Below, piece after piece: positions 26,584-35,275 of a stretch of DNA of 64,000 nt. How positions within the stretch are numbered: position 1 is the stretch's first letter; each line of letters opens with the position of its first letter. The stretch lies in assembly GCA_035772405.1 (NCBI GenBank), contig JAYKKM010000054.1:2950001-3014000 (forward strand), read 5' to 3'. The translations under genes and the position numbers were made by a program. The notes under the pieces are model-generated. The model was not told where the DNA came from and did not search any database. It worked only from the letters and a program-made list of their open reading frames with translations. Source of the DNA: Chrysogorgia sp. JL179-B06 (taxonomy: Eukaryota; Cnidaria; Anthozoa; Scleralcyonacea; Chrysogorgiidae).

Positions 26584-27687
26584 CTAGCTCACATTTTGAA
26601 TATCGCTTTCTGGTATCCACGAATTATGTTTGCTCTCGTAACCCAACCATTTGACCAGCGCCATCTTCTTCCCTCTGACTTTCTTTCTTTTCAACACCTT
26701 TTCAACTCTGTACACATCACCACCATGTTTCTTATTGACCAGCGATAATTCCTGTTCATAAAATTTACCAATAATCTGTTCACCACTTATATCCTCAATT
26801 TCGTACACATTCGGATCGCCACGAATAACCTTTACCACTTTAAACAGCTCTTCAGTGAAGTTGGCTTCATAGCCCTTTGTGAACACACTCTTGTACTTAC
26901 TAATTCTCACCGATTGATCAACTCTAAACTTCGGTAATGGATTGTCTGCAAATTGGTGACCAAACAAAGTGGTCCAAACTTCACCCTCATTTGACTTATC
27001 AACATCCTTCGGCCTCATCATAATGCTTCGATTCACATTGCTATTATAATTGCCCACAAACTGGTCAAGAACGTCAATCCATCTGTACGTTCCACGGGCA
27101 TAAAAGTACTTCCACATAATGCTCTTCAGACTTCTATTAAAACGCTCGACAACAGCAGCCTTTTTATCGCTCCTAGTGCTGAAGTATTCAACACCGTGTT
27201 CTTTCAGTAAACTTTTCACACCAACGTTGTAGAACTCAAGCCCATCATCAAATTGCGCTAACTTAGGCGTGGTTCCAAACCGATCTTTAAAGTCACCCAA
27301 CAATTTCCCAACAGCCTTAGTCATGCTCTTAGTGTCTTTTCTATAAACTGCAATTCCAAAAGCGTATCTACTCAATATTTCAATGCCTGTCAATATCCAA
27401 TAGTGCCCTTTGTTCTGTTTTGAGTACTTACTCATGTCCACTAAGTCCATTTGGAGCTCTTCACCAAGAAATCCAACAAAGGTCGCACGGAACTTATGTC
27501 TTCTCACGATGGGTTTGTACCTAGTGTAAGTGTCTTGCGCTGTCAACCATTCTTTCACTGTTTTTCTAGTTACTTTCAATCCGTCTCCCAATGCACTTTG
27601 ATACAATTTCTCTGCACCGCCGAACCCTGTCTTGGGATTATAGTAAATGTCTCGCAACCCTTGTTCTGTTTCCACACCAAGCTCCAT
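26584..27687 (-). CDS. int: Retroviral-type integrase with chromodomain (E2)
   Basis: Product of 367 aa from the ATG at 27687, the start shared with E1. Catalytic acids in QMDLVD, FDDGLEF and VVERFNR, and a C-terminal chromodomain with KWLGY and SWIPE. It is intact and consistent with the clean 6-bp target duplication flanking E2. Follows the penton-like gene by 5 bp. Confidence 0.96.
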   Translation of the reverse strand: MELGVETEQGLRDIYYNPKTGFGGAEKLYQSALGDGLKVTRKTVKEWLTAQDTYTRYKPIVRRHKFRATFVGFLGEELQMDLVDMSKYSKQNKGHYWILTGIEILSRYAFGIAVYRKDTKSMTKAVGKLLGDFKDRFGTTPKLAQFDDGLEFYNVGVKSLLKEHGVEYFSTRSDKKAAVVERFNRSLKSIMWKYFYARGTYRWIDVLDQFVGNYNSNVNRSIMMRPKDVDKSNEGEVWTTLFGHQFADNPLPKFRVDQSVRISKYKSVFTKGYEANFTEELFKVVKVIRGDPNVYEIEDISGEQIIGKFYEQELSLVNKKHGGDVYRVEKVLKRKKVRGKKMALVKWLGYESKHNSWIPESDIQNVS

Positions 27688-27692
27688 ATAAT

Positions 27693-28403
27693 TCACACAA
27701 TATACAGTTCCAATAGCACCGCGCCAATTTTAAGATTGTCGTTATTTGGTTTGACGCGAAATGTCATACTTGAGTAAACACCTTTTTTAATACTCACCTT
27801 GGACTCAATATCCACATGGCGTTGCACTGACCCCTTCAAAGACTGCTCAGTGGGTATTGGTAACGTTGTGATCACATCACTGCGCTTCCCATCGATACCC
27901 ACATTGCTATCCGTCTCAACAACGTCACACGAAACTTCTATGTACTTCAGACCTTTATACATGTCGACCTCGTTTGGGCTAGTGTGCCACTGTGAGTTAT
28001 TCTGAATCACCTCACCTTTCGCGAAACCAAGTAGAGGCCCAAGGGTGTCTAACACAGCTGAACTACTAACCTTAACCCTACATTTGCCTGTGGGCACTAG
28101 TTTCTCTATCTCAAGATCCACCTTACGCTCGTTAGACTCATGTTTCAAGACTTTGACCAGTGCGTCGAAGCTAAAGTACCCTTCACCCACTTTAATCTTT
28201 TTAAAAGAGCCAACCCTGGAGCTATCCAGCGTGAAGACCTGAATGCTGTCGTCGTTTGTTGTGTTATGGTAGTCCCAAAACACAGTGGCTGTCTTGACCA
28301 CAATGTACGGGTTATCGTGTATGACCATCATCGCGTTGTCAAAGGACACAACTTTTTCCGCACCTTCAATGAACACTGTCAACTTTCGCGTCATGTATAA
28401 CAT
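27693..28403 (-). CDS. Penton-like minor capsid protein (E2, single copy)
   Basis: About 236 aa from the ATG at 28403, or 233 aa from 28394 (MTRKLTVFIEG). A longer frame to 28526 would overlap the divergent gene and is unlikely. Homologous to E1 11295-12080, with strong divergence in the middle (residues about 50-120) and conservation at the C-terminus. Beta-rich, placed beside integrase. It lacks the MSLNYG extension seen in E1. Confidence 0.75.
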   Translation of the reverse strand: MLYMTRKLTVFIEGAEKVVSFDNAMMVIHDNPYIVVKTATVFWDYHNTTNDDSIQVFTLDSSRVGSFKKIKVGEGYFSFDALVKVLKHESNERKVDLEIEKLVPTGKCRVKVSSSAVLDTLGPLLGFAKGEVIQNNSQWHTSPNEVDMYKGLKYIEVSCDVVETDSNVGIDGKRSDVITTLPIPTEQSLKGSVQRHVDIESKVSIKKGVYSSMTFRVKPNNDNLKIGAVLLELYIV

Positions 28404-28415
28404 ACAGTATATTAT

Positions 28416-29888
28416 ATGCAGAAAGCCCTTCGCAACTACTATGGAAAGTACTACGAACGTGCGATGGCTAACACATCGAAGGCTACACACAACGCAAAGG
28501 CAGACCTCATCAAAAAGTACCCCCACGCTACTTTAAACAAATTCGAGTTCGATCCAAATATTTCGCAAGATGGTAAAATCACGAGTGTCGACATATATTT
28601 CAGAAACAATGACATCCTCAGCACAGACATAACCAGCACAACCTTCAAAAATGATAAAAACATGTGGAGGTGGTTACACAATAGCAAGTTCCCAATAATA
28701 TGGCAAGGTGGTGGAACTATCCAACCACTGCCAAAAGGTCATAAAAACCACTGGGGGCTTTGGGACGGTTATCCAACAGAGAATGTGCTAAATTATCCAG
28801 TGAATAATTTCAAAGTCTTTGTTAACCAAAGTAGTTACTTCATGTCAAAGATACCGGTCTTGCGAGTCACCACGTCAAAGACAAAATCAGAGTGGGATGA
28901 CAACGAGTCTTACTACCGCGTTGTGTTTGCGACGTATTGCGCAAGTTTCTGTTGTGGGGTGTCGTTGCAACATTTATCAGTGTCACAAGAAGTTCACCCT
29001 GTGGTCACAAGTGTGATGAGATTTCATTTGTACTTCACCATTAGAAGACTTCTCAGAAGAATGGAAGGTGGTGAGACCATGAAATCGATAAGTAGAGAAT
29101 TCAACGCTTCCGAATTGTATGGTAAGATTTCCAAGATCCCCAGAAGGCACTACTACCAGAATAAAGTCCTGAGCGATGGTACAACAGGCGAATCCAGAGT
29201 GTTCACACTCAACGACGTTCAGAACGATTACAAACGATACGTCGCGCGACTCTCAGACGGCTTCACCAACATTGGACTGCAATATCTAAATCAGAGCATA
29301 GAGTCCTTTGTGTACTCCACACTTGGTGCGCAGGCGAGAACACGTGTATCAGTCGTTGGTGGTTCTGCAGGAAGTCTAGAGACCCAACAAGAATTCCGCA
29401 AGTTGTTTTCTGACAGTGTTATCAACTACGATGTATCGACATGGATTCTCAACATGAATAAATCGATTAGAGACACCAACGTTGTCCAAAATCTTGCAGT
29501 GTCACCAAGTACATGGTTGATGCCAAGTAATGTGGTGATTCTCAAGAGCAAAATCGCTGGGTACAACAACTTATTAAAGATTGCCACAGAGTCCATGAGA
29601 TTTGGAGTGAACGCTCGTTTGAATGCAACAACACCAACGACTGTGGCTAAAAAAGTCCACCAAGAAAATGTGGTGACTAACTTAGTAGTACCACCAACGA
29701 CTGTGGCTAAAAAAGTCCACCAAGAAAACGTGGTGACTAACTTGGTAGTACCACCTGTGAAGAAAACAGCGACCAATCAAATAGCACGCACTACCACCAC
29801 AAGTAAGTCAGACACGACAACGCTGGTGATAGTCTTAGGGTTCTCAGCAGTCTCTGGCTATCTGCTAACCAAATACACCCTCAGGTAG
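28416..29888 (+). CDS. Tail-anchored structural protein (E2)
   Basis: Product of 490 aa, positional homologue of E1 9210-10583. The body is strongly diverged, with shared short segments such as FEF, VSLQ, MRFH.YFTIRR and LGAQAR. The C-terminal span (VIVLGFSAVSGYLL) is conserved. The linker contains a 20-residue tandem duplication (29634-29753). Divergent from the penton gene across a 12-bp gap containing TATATTAT. Function unknown, probably structural. Confidence 0.8.
   Translation: MQKALRNYYGKYYERAMANTSKATHNAKADLIKKYPHATLNKFEFDPNISQDGKITSVDIYFRNNDILSTDITSTTFKNDKNMWRWLHNSKFPIIWQGGGTIQPLPKGHKNHWGLWDGYPTENVLNYPVNNFKVFVNQSSYFMSKIPVLRVTTSKTKSEWDDNESYYRVVFATYCASFCCGVSLQHLSVSQEVHPVVTSVMRFHLYFTIRRLLRRMEGGETMKSISREFNASELYGKISKIPRRHYYQNKVLSDGTTGESRVFTLNDVQNDYKRYVARLSDGFTNIGLQYLNQSIESFVYSTLGAQARTRVSVVGGSAGSLETQQEFRKLFSDSVINYDVSTWILNMNKSIRDTNVVQNLAVSPSTWLMPSNVVILKSKIAGYNNLLKIATESMRFGVNARLNATTPTTVAKKVHQENVVTNLVVPPTTVAKKVHQENVVTNLVVPPVKKTATNQIARTTTTSKSDTTTLVIVLGFSAVSGYLLTKYTLR
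29634..29753 (+). repeat. In-frame 60-bp tandem duplication in the tail-anchor linker
   Basis: Two adjacent 60-bp copies (beginning ccaacgactgtggct) with very few differences encode TVAKKVHQENVVTNLV-type repeats. Absent in E1. Length is a multiple of three, so the frame is kept. Confidence 0.93.
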
Positions 29889-29890
29889 TA

Positions 29891-30841
29891 ATGAGTCTAA
29901 ACTATGGGTATGAGTCTGATGACCCTCATGATAAAATACTGAAGAGAACGAAAAGGCATCTGGACGAAGATCCTAAATTAAGCGCGACCGGTGGAAGGAT
30001 GTCTGGACTAATAGACATGCAAGGCTCAGCGATAAAAAACGTAGCAGACCCAGTCGATGACTCAGACGCTACCAATAAAAGAACTCTAGAGCAATTGTTA
30101 GCAGGTTTCCTCAAGAGTCAGTCCTACAACATTGTGCTCGACTTCAACGTTAGCACACACGCCTTGAAAAATGTGGAATTTCACACCAATGGTTCAAACA
30201 AAGTGAAAGCCATTGGTGAAACAAGTAAATTAGTGCAAAACAACTCAGCTTATGGTCCTATTGTTGGCATCAGCGGTGTAAGTCAAAGTTTTCTATCCCC
30301 TGTGCTAACACCAATCCCACTTGAGTCAGGTCTCCATTTTAACTGCCCCAGTATGCAATGGTGTGATCTTTCCATTTTTGTTGTGGTGAGGTTACCTACT
30401 CGCACCGCTGGGTCAAATTGGGAGACAATTATATCAAACGACGACGGTCAGTGGGACAAGTTCATAGGGTACAAGACTGGTATGACTAATGGACTCGCGT
30501 ATGGTGGCAGCATCCCAGCGATGGAGAGCATATGCACTATTCCGAGTATTATTGACATAAGTAAAATGCACATGATATCGATACACTGGCAAATGGACAA
30601 CTCACATGTCAGGGTCAACAACATCAAGTCAACCGATTCAGACTTCATAGCGAATATGAAAAAGATAGGCACACCCTATGGAACAATTTTTGGAATACAC
30701 CGACCAAGAATACCACTCGCACCTTATGCGTACCCATCGTTGATAGAATTCTACGGTGTGAAAATTGTGAGTGGCTACATGACGAACCGAGACATCATAA
30801 TCATGGGTGGAGAAATGATGAAGGAATATGGTATAAAGTAA
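29891..30841 (+). CDS. Fibre-like / receptor-binding structural protein candidate (E2)
   Basis: Product of 316 aa, same length as E1 and highly similar. Fibre-type motif SATGGRMSGLIDMQGSAI at about residues 32-49, then the DP.DD.DATNK segment and a lectin-like beta-rich domain. Its stop is followed at once by the ATG of the 69-aa gene (TAAATG). The conservation contrasts with the neighbouring tail-anchored protein. Confidence 0.85.
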   Translation: MSLNYGYESDDPHDKILKRTKRHLDEDPKLSATGGRMSGLIDMQGSAIKNVADPVDDSDATNKRTLEQLLAGFLKSQSYNIVLDFNVSTHALKNVEFHTNGSNKVKAIGETSKLVQNNSAYGPIVGISGVSQSFLSPVLTPIPLESGLHFNCPSMQWCDLSIFVVVRLPTRTAGSNWETIISNDDGQWDKFIGYKTGMTNGLAYGGSIPAMESICTIPSIIDISKMHMISIHWQMDNSHVRVNNIKSTDSDFIANMKKIGTPYGTIFGIHRPRIPLAPYAYPSLIEFYGVKIVSGYMTNRDIIIMGGEMMKEYGIK

Positions 30842-31051
30842 ATGGGAGCATGTTTTTCGAGACCTCATGAAATATATAAGATAAACAAAACGACTGATCA
30901 CATGTTCAAAGCTGGTGGATCATTTGGTCGTGGTGACGTTACTCTCGAGCTCCACGCTGAGATTGGTATGAGGTCTAAAAAGACTTACGGCGAACCTATT
31001 ATGTTACCTGCAGAGTCAGACACTGTGGGAGTGGTAGGAGACGTGACCTAA
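30842..31051 (+). CDS. Small protein with N-myristoylation signal (E2)
   Basis: Product of 69 aa, MGACFSRP start, identical to E1 over most of its length with one extra residue near the C-terminus. Follows the fibre-like gene without a gap. Likely lipid-anchored. Confidence 0.8.
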   Translation: MGACFSRPHEIYKINKTTDHMFKAGGSFGRGDVTLELHAEIGMRSKKTYGEPIMLPAESDTVGVVGDVT

Positions 31052-31059
31052 GTTATGTA

Positions 31060-31200
31060 ATGGGTTGGCTTAGAAAACTGGCTCGTAACATTAGAAACTT
31101 TTTCAGACGACGTAGAAAACTGAGGGCTAATAAAACGCACCTGATGCATTGGTACACAACAAACCAGATCTATAAAAAACCCAACACCCACGTCGAATAG
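31060..31200 (+). CDS. Conserved 46-residue arginine-rich peptide (E2)
   Basis: ATG at 31060, TAG at 31198-31200. Same length as the E1 frame at 7901-8041 and the same MGWLRKLARNIRNFF start and RRRRKL block; differences are confined to the middle and last residues. It sits 8 bp after the 69-aa gene. Frame conservation between two copies that differ at many silent sites supports coding. Confidence 0.8.
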   Translation: MGWLRKLARNIRNFFRRRRKLRANKTHLMHWYTTNQIYKKPNTHVE

Positions 31201-31228
31201 TTTTTTTGTGGGAGACTATAATATAGTG

Positions 31229-31996
31229 ATGACTTCCATAGCACCTCAACTATTTGATTTCGACGGTCACCAAATCACGACGGTTAATCACAACGGTGAA
31301 ATATGGTTCAAAGCAAGAGAAGTCGCAAGTGCTCTAGGTTACGCTCGACCAAAAGATGCAGTCAACGACCACGTCGAACCTGATTGCAAAATGAAGATGG
31401 AACAGGCCTCGTTTATCAACGAACTTGGGGTCTACTCACTGACGTTCTCGAGTAAAATGGAGCGTGCGAAACACTTCGGAAGGTGGGTGCACTCAGAAGT
31501 CTTGCCAAGCGTTAGAAAAAGTTTGGCTAACGTTGGTCTCAAACGCAATCAGTTTAAAATGATCACCGAGTTCGACCTTCACACGAAAGTCGTTGGCTTT
31601 CTTAGGAAATATTATCCAGAAGCTATTTTGATAGCTGCTTGTGGTGAGAATCAAGACACTTCGAGTAAAAGAATAAATTCGTGGAAAAAAGGTTACCAAC
31701 GTGGAACGCCTGACTTGATTATTGCCAATGCAAACCGACAGCACAGCGGGCTTGTGATTGAGTTCAAGAATCCAGGTGGCACAGGCAAGACGTCCAAAGA
31801 GCAGGAGTCTCTGTTGCTCAGATATAAATCCGCTGGTTATCTAACACTCTTGTGCGACTCGTACGACGACGCTATTACCACGGTAATAAAATATCTCTTT
31901 GACGTTGGGTTTCAGTGCTCTCAGTGTTTTCGTAAATTTAAAAATAAATCAGCGTTGAGTAACCATGAGAGACGTTATTGTAAAGAGACTTTTTAG
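31229..31996 (+). CDS. BRO-N / PD-(D/E)XK nuclease / zinc-finger protein (E2)
   Basis: Product of 255 aa from the ATG at 31229; the GTG at 31208 is upstream of a TATA-like GACTATAATATA and is not used in my call. Domains as in E1: BRO-N at about 1-95, GTPDL and EFKNPGGTGK nuclease core at about 160-195, and a C-terminal CSQC…H…C finger. Two residues longer than E1 near the N-terminus. Predicted DNA-binding nuclease or regulator. Confidence 0.9.
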   Translation: MTSIAPQLFDFDGHQITTVNHNGEIWFKAREVASALGYARPKDAVNDHVEPDCKMKMEQASFINELGVYSLTFSSKMERAKHFGRWVHSEVLPSVRKSLANVGLKRNQFKMITEFDLHTKVVGFLRKYYPEAILIAACGENQDTSSKRINSWKKGYQRGTPDLIIANANRQHSGLVIEFKNPGGTGKTSKEQESLLLRYKSAGYLTLLCDSYDDAITTVIKYLFDVGFQCSQCFRKFKNKSALSNHERRYCKETF

Positions 31997-32235
31997 ACAG
32001 CGAGTAATAAGTCGAGTTAGCACTCGTTCTCGTTGTTGAGACGACGTTTGAAGCGACAACTGCTCTAGCATTTTTTTAAAGACGTTTTTAACTCAGTAAA
32101 AAATATCTGCGAAACTTTCTCTATTTATTTCACAAACCTTCTGACCACTGTGTGAAAAAATGTTTCTACGGGAGACATTGGACGCTTCATGTGACCAATG
32201 TCTAAATTTAAAAAGTGGGGTATCCGAGAACACCC
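31997..32235. other. Convergent spacer between BRO and TK genes (E2)
   Basis: Homologous to 6882-7119 in E1 with many differences and no common ORF. Non-coding; 3' ends of both convergent transcripts probably lie here. Confidence 0.5.
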
Positions 32236-32808
32236 CTAATTTTGTGTGGAAGGATGATGACGTCTGCACACTGCGCGATATTGCTCAGCACCACCAACGA
32301 ATGATGGTCCTGGGTTGTATCTCCAATTGAATGGTGCTTCGACAGTTGTTCCGTAAGTGTCACGACAAACGGCGCAATACGCTTTTAGAAATGTGATGTC
32401 GTCTGCCATTGGGAAGAGTGTGTCAAGCTCACCAAGTTTTTTTAAGTGCTCCGTTGTTATGAGACCACAAATAATGACATGAATACCAGCTTTGACATAT
32501 TCGCGAATAACTGGGAGTAGATCAGAGTACCAGTGGCCTTCATCAATACCGATGACGTCATAGTCAGCTATCTCGGAAGAACTTGGAAGGTTGGTGATTA
32601 ACTTCGCAGGTAAACTGTCTGACCCAACAACAATGGTCTGACGATGTGTGGAGAACGCGTGGTCAGTTCGTCTAGTGTCACCTGTGTTGTTCATGTAAAG
32701 GACTTTGAGCCCTGACTTACTTAACGTGATTAACCTACGAAGAGTCTCTGTTGTTTTTCCTGCAAACATGGGACCAATCACGATTTCTAGTCTACCAACT
32801 TTTCTCAT
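32236..32808 (-). CDS. tk: Thymidine kinase, type II (TK1-like) (E2)
   Basis: Product of 190 aa with P-loop GPMFAGKTT at 12-20, GIDEGHW at about 87-93, CAVC and the later C..HH zinc ligands, and VGG..QY. Few substitutions from E1 (near residues 27-35, 148 and 155). The enzyme is intact in both copies, which argues for selection on nucleotide synthesis. Start follows GTATAGTAACC. Confidence 0.96.
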   Translation of the reverse strand: MRKVGRLEIVIGPMFAGKTTETLRRLITLSKSGLKVLYMNNTGDTRRTDHAFSTHRQTIVVGSDSLPAKLITNLPSSSEIADYDVIGIDEGHWYSDLLPVIREYVKAGIHVIICGLITTEHLKKLGELDTLFPMADDITFLKAYCAVCRDTYGTTVEAPFNWRYNPGPSFVGGAEQYRAVCRRHHPSTQN

Positions 32809-32837
32809 GGTTACTATACCCCCAGAGAAATATTTTT

Positions 32838-33527
32838 TTATTCTGGTGGAAACCGTCGTTCCATGTTGAATATCCGCTGGAGCTCTAAGTTTTCAAGATG
32901 AGTCTTCGAGCTCTCATGTCTCAAGCGATACAGTGGGTCGTTGGTGACCACACCGCACGGGTGGCAGGTGTACACGTTTTTATTTCTCGCAAAGTGTCTG
33001 TGGGCGGGCGAGAGTACGTGGTCCCTGATATCATCCACGCCTAGTATCTCATCACACCCAACCTTGCAAACGTGAACGTCGCGGTTTGCGGCGAGCTCTA
33101 GCCACGCTTTGGCTTTGGTTGGGCATGGTTTCCACATAAGGGTCGCTAAGAACACTTGGAGGAAGTTACCGAGTAACGTACCGTTGGACCCACTAGGGTT
33201 GCTCAAGTAGACATCACTTGCTAACATAAGGTACTTGAATGATGAGTAACACCACACAGGGATTATGCCAGCTAACGTACCAGCAAGCTCGTTGGCTCTT
33301 TCCTCTCGAAGATCGATCCAAGCGTCGAGAAGATACCTCGTATGGCGGACCTGAGAGCCAAGCCGTTTTGGTGGCCCTTCAGGGTCGGGGTCGAACAGGT
33401 CGTATGTTGAGAAGTACTCGTTTAAGACGGTAGGCCCAGAGGCGCCTTGTAGGGTAGGCACACTGATAAAGGCTGTTCTCAGCATGTTGGCAATATCTTC
33501 TTCGCTGATTTCTCGGGCTTGAGTCAT
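32838..33527 (-). CDS. Two-zinc-finger protein, unknown (E2)
   Basis: Product of 229 aa. Homologous to E1 5591-6325 up to the last residues, where the E2 frame ends with RRFPPE and does not overlap TK (29-bp gap). Both C2H2-like fingers are kept (CKVGC…H…H and CHPCG…H…H). Upstream lies the shared divergent control region. Confidence 0.8.
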   Translation of the reverse strand: MTQAREISEEDIANMLRTAFISVPTLQGASGPTVLNEYFSTYDLFDPDPEGPPKRLGSQVRHTRYLLDAWIDLREERANELAGTLAGIIPVWCYSSFKYLMLASDVYLSNPSGSNGTLLGNFLQVFLATLMWKPCPTKAKAWLELAANRDVHVCKVGCDEILGVDDIRDHVLSPAHRHFARNKNVYTCHPCGVVTNDPLYRLRHESSKTHLENLELQRIFNMERRFPPE

Positions 33528-33658
33528 TATGTTACACTCTCAGAAAAAATCCTAATTTTTTAGTGCGTTTGGTCTGGAGCTGTGAGATACCTGTGAGGTC
33601 ATCTGTGAGACACCTGTGAGGTCAACTGTGAGTAAGATAACACGCGATAGTGTATTAG
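33528..33658. promoter_or_regulatory. Divergent intergenic control region with direct repeats (E2)
   Basis: Counterpart of 5475-5590. Two copies of the CTGTGAGRYACCTGTGAGGT-type unit at about 33580-33625 and a TATA-like GTGTATTAG just before the ATG at 33659. Conservation across the two copies, in a gap where spacing could have drifted, supports function. Confidence 0.6.
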
Positions 33659-33988
33659 ATGGTTGAAGACTCACAGACGGCTGTTGAAGCGAGGATCACG
33701 GCTGATGTGAAAAGTGTTAAGGTGAAGGACCCAAAGCGTGTCGCTGCTGGTAAAAAGTTGGCTGAGATATCGAAAGCTGCTAAAGAAAAGAAAATGCGTG
33801 AAATGATAGTCAACGAAGAACAGGGTAGTGAGTGGAGCTATGGTTACATTGTTGGAACACTTGGTGTTATCATTGCTGCTGCCTCGTTATGGTACACAAT
33901 TAGCAGTGAAAAAGTGAGCACTGCACCAGCACCTGCGTCAGAAAATCGTAGAACTTGTCGTCCAGCGTTAGACACATTTGATTCTTGA
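33659..33988 (+). CDS. Small single-span membrane protein (E2)
   Basis: Product of 109 aa. Lys/Ala-rich N-terminal half, span at about 61-80, short tail ending RRTCRPALDTFDS as in E1. The tail is 5 residues shorter than E1 after the span. First gene of the rightward cluster to PolB. Confidence 0.8.
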   Translation: MVEDSQTAVEARITADVKSVKVKDPKRVAAGKKLAEISKAAKEKKMREMIVNEEQGSEWSYGYIVGTLGVIIAAASLWYTISSEKVSTAPAPASENRRTCRPALDTFDS

Positions 33989-34003
33989 ACAAAACACACG
34001 ACA

Positions 34004-34246
34004 ATGTATATGACTGCGATCGATCGAAAAGAGCTTATGAACGAATTGTACGACGCACTACTTGTTACGACTGGTGCTGTGGCAGTGAGTATGATTTCTA
34101 AAAAGGCTTTGGGAGAACCATTGGGAACACCAGAGACTGTGAAAGGTACAGTGAAACTTGCTGCAGCTGTTGGTGCAGGAACGCTGTTAGTAAAATGGAT
34201 GCAATCGAAAAAGTGGATACCGACAGATCCATTCAAATCAATGTAA
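34004..34246 (+). CDS. Small alanine-rich membrane protein (E2)
   Basis: Product of 80 aa, three or four substitutions from E1 4872-5114. Two hydrophobic stretches and a basic C-terminal part. Separated from the next gene by 4 bp (GTTA before ATG). Function unknown. Confidence 0.8.
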   Translation: MYMTAIDRKELMNELYDALLVTTGAVAVSMISKKALGEPLGTPETVKGTVKLAAAVGAGTLLVKWMQSKKWIPTDPFKSM

Positions 34247-34250
34247 GTTA

Positions 34251-34670
34251 ATGGCGAGCGTTGTGGCTGGAGGGATATTTAATGCAGTGGCTTTTGCAGG
34301 CGCTGGCTTTATGTTTTCAAAGTTTAACCACTCAGGCTATGAAGCTGAGATGAAAAGACATAACCATGCGTTGGAACAGCTAGCCAGTGCGAAAGAAGTG
34401 TGGTATGAGAATGAGGTCGCCAAGAAAGATAAGATCCAGCGTTTACGACAACGGCTCTCTGATGCTAATGCTGACATCAATGACACGAACCACGCGTTGG
34501 AAGAACTTAGAAGCGTAATGACCATACAGTACAGCGGCCGAGCGTTCACTGACCTCCCGAGGATTGCGGATTACTACCAACCGAGTGCGGAAATGAAGGA
34601 ATACCAATTATTGTTTGTTAGCGCGCTAGGTTTGGGTAGTGGGATAGTGGTGTGGGTACTAGTTCGGTGA
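34251..34670 (+). CDS. Small membrane protein with central coiled coil (E2)
   Basis: Product of 139 aa, homologous to E1 4448-4867 with the same two spans and heptad-rich middle. Differences cluster at residues 93-107 (after the coiled coil). Unknown function, probably virion membrane or assembly. Confidence 0.8.
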   Translation: MASVVAGGIFNAVAFAGAGFMFSKFNHSGYEAEMKRHNHALEQLASAKEVWYENEVAKKDKIQRLRQRLSDANADINDTNHALEELRSVMTIQYSGRAFTDLPRIADYYQPSAEMKEYQLLFVSALGLGSGIVVWVLVR

Positions 34671-34696
34671 AAAAATGTTGGAGTAGTATAAGAGTG

Positions 34697-35275
34697 ATGG
34701 ACAAACTTATGAGGCAGATGAGTTACGGCTACACAATCGACGAAATCGCGAGTGAGACGCAAACTGAGTGTGGGGACACCTTCAGAATTTACTACTGCTC
34801 GGATTGTGACGTTGTGAAAAACATCACTGACTGTGGTGGGTACGCGTGTCCAAAGTGTGGCGACACCGAATGGGGTTACACTCAGAGTTACAGCGACATG
34901 AGACTCACACGACTAAAAAGCGTCCACAAACGGTCTTGGTGGATGGGGAGGAGACTACGGAACGTTGTGAAGGGTGAGCACCTTGAGTTGATAAAAGAGG
35001 ACTTCTTGAAAGTTGTCAATGTGTTGCACTCATGCAATTTGATAAAGGGTAGAAATGTCAGCAGGTACGGGTACTACATTATTAGGTTGTGCCATAGAAG
35101 ACGAGTCGAGACACTCAAGAAGGTGTCAGACCTCAAAGACGGGAAGGTGAAAGACTTGTTTGACAACAATCTGTTTGGGGTGGTGTACCCAAAGCTAGGA
35201 TGGTGCGAAAGTGGCGACAATTATTACGACGAGTGGTTTAGGAAAAAAACAAGTGTAGTATATAGAAGCCAATGA
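34697..35275 (+). CDS. Zinc-ribbon protein, VLTF3-like candidate (E2)
   Basis: Product of 192 aa from the ATG at 34697 (conserved with E1); a longer frame from 34652 is not conserved. CSDC and CPKCG zinc-ribbon pairs, HKRSWWMGRRL basic segment and helical C-terminus. The stop overlaps the PolB start (ATGA), a tight coupling. The C-terminal nine residues differ from E1 because the E1 frame stops earlier. Confidence 0.8.
   Translation: MDKLMRQMSYGYTIDEIASETQTECGDTFRIYYCSDCDVVKNITDCGGYACPKCGDTEWGYTQSYSDMRLTRLKSVHKRSWWMGRRLRNVVKGEHLELIKEDFLKVVNVLHSCNLIKGRNVSRYGYYIIRLCHRRRVETLKKVSDLKDGKVKDLFDNNLFGVVYPKLGWCESGDNYYDEWFRKKTSVVYRSQ

Noticed and set aside
27693..28526. Longer start for the E2 penton-like gene (277 aa)
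   Set aside because: The extra N-terminus overlaps the divergent gene at 28416 and has no counterpart in E1; the ATG at 28403 or 28394 fits the alignment.
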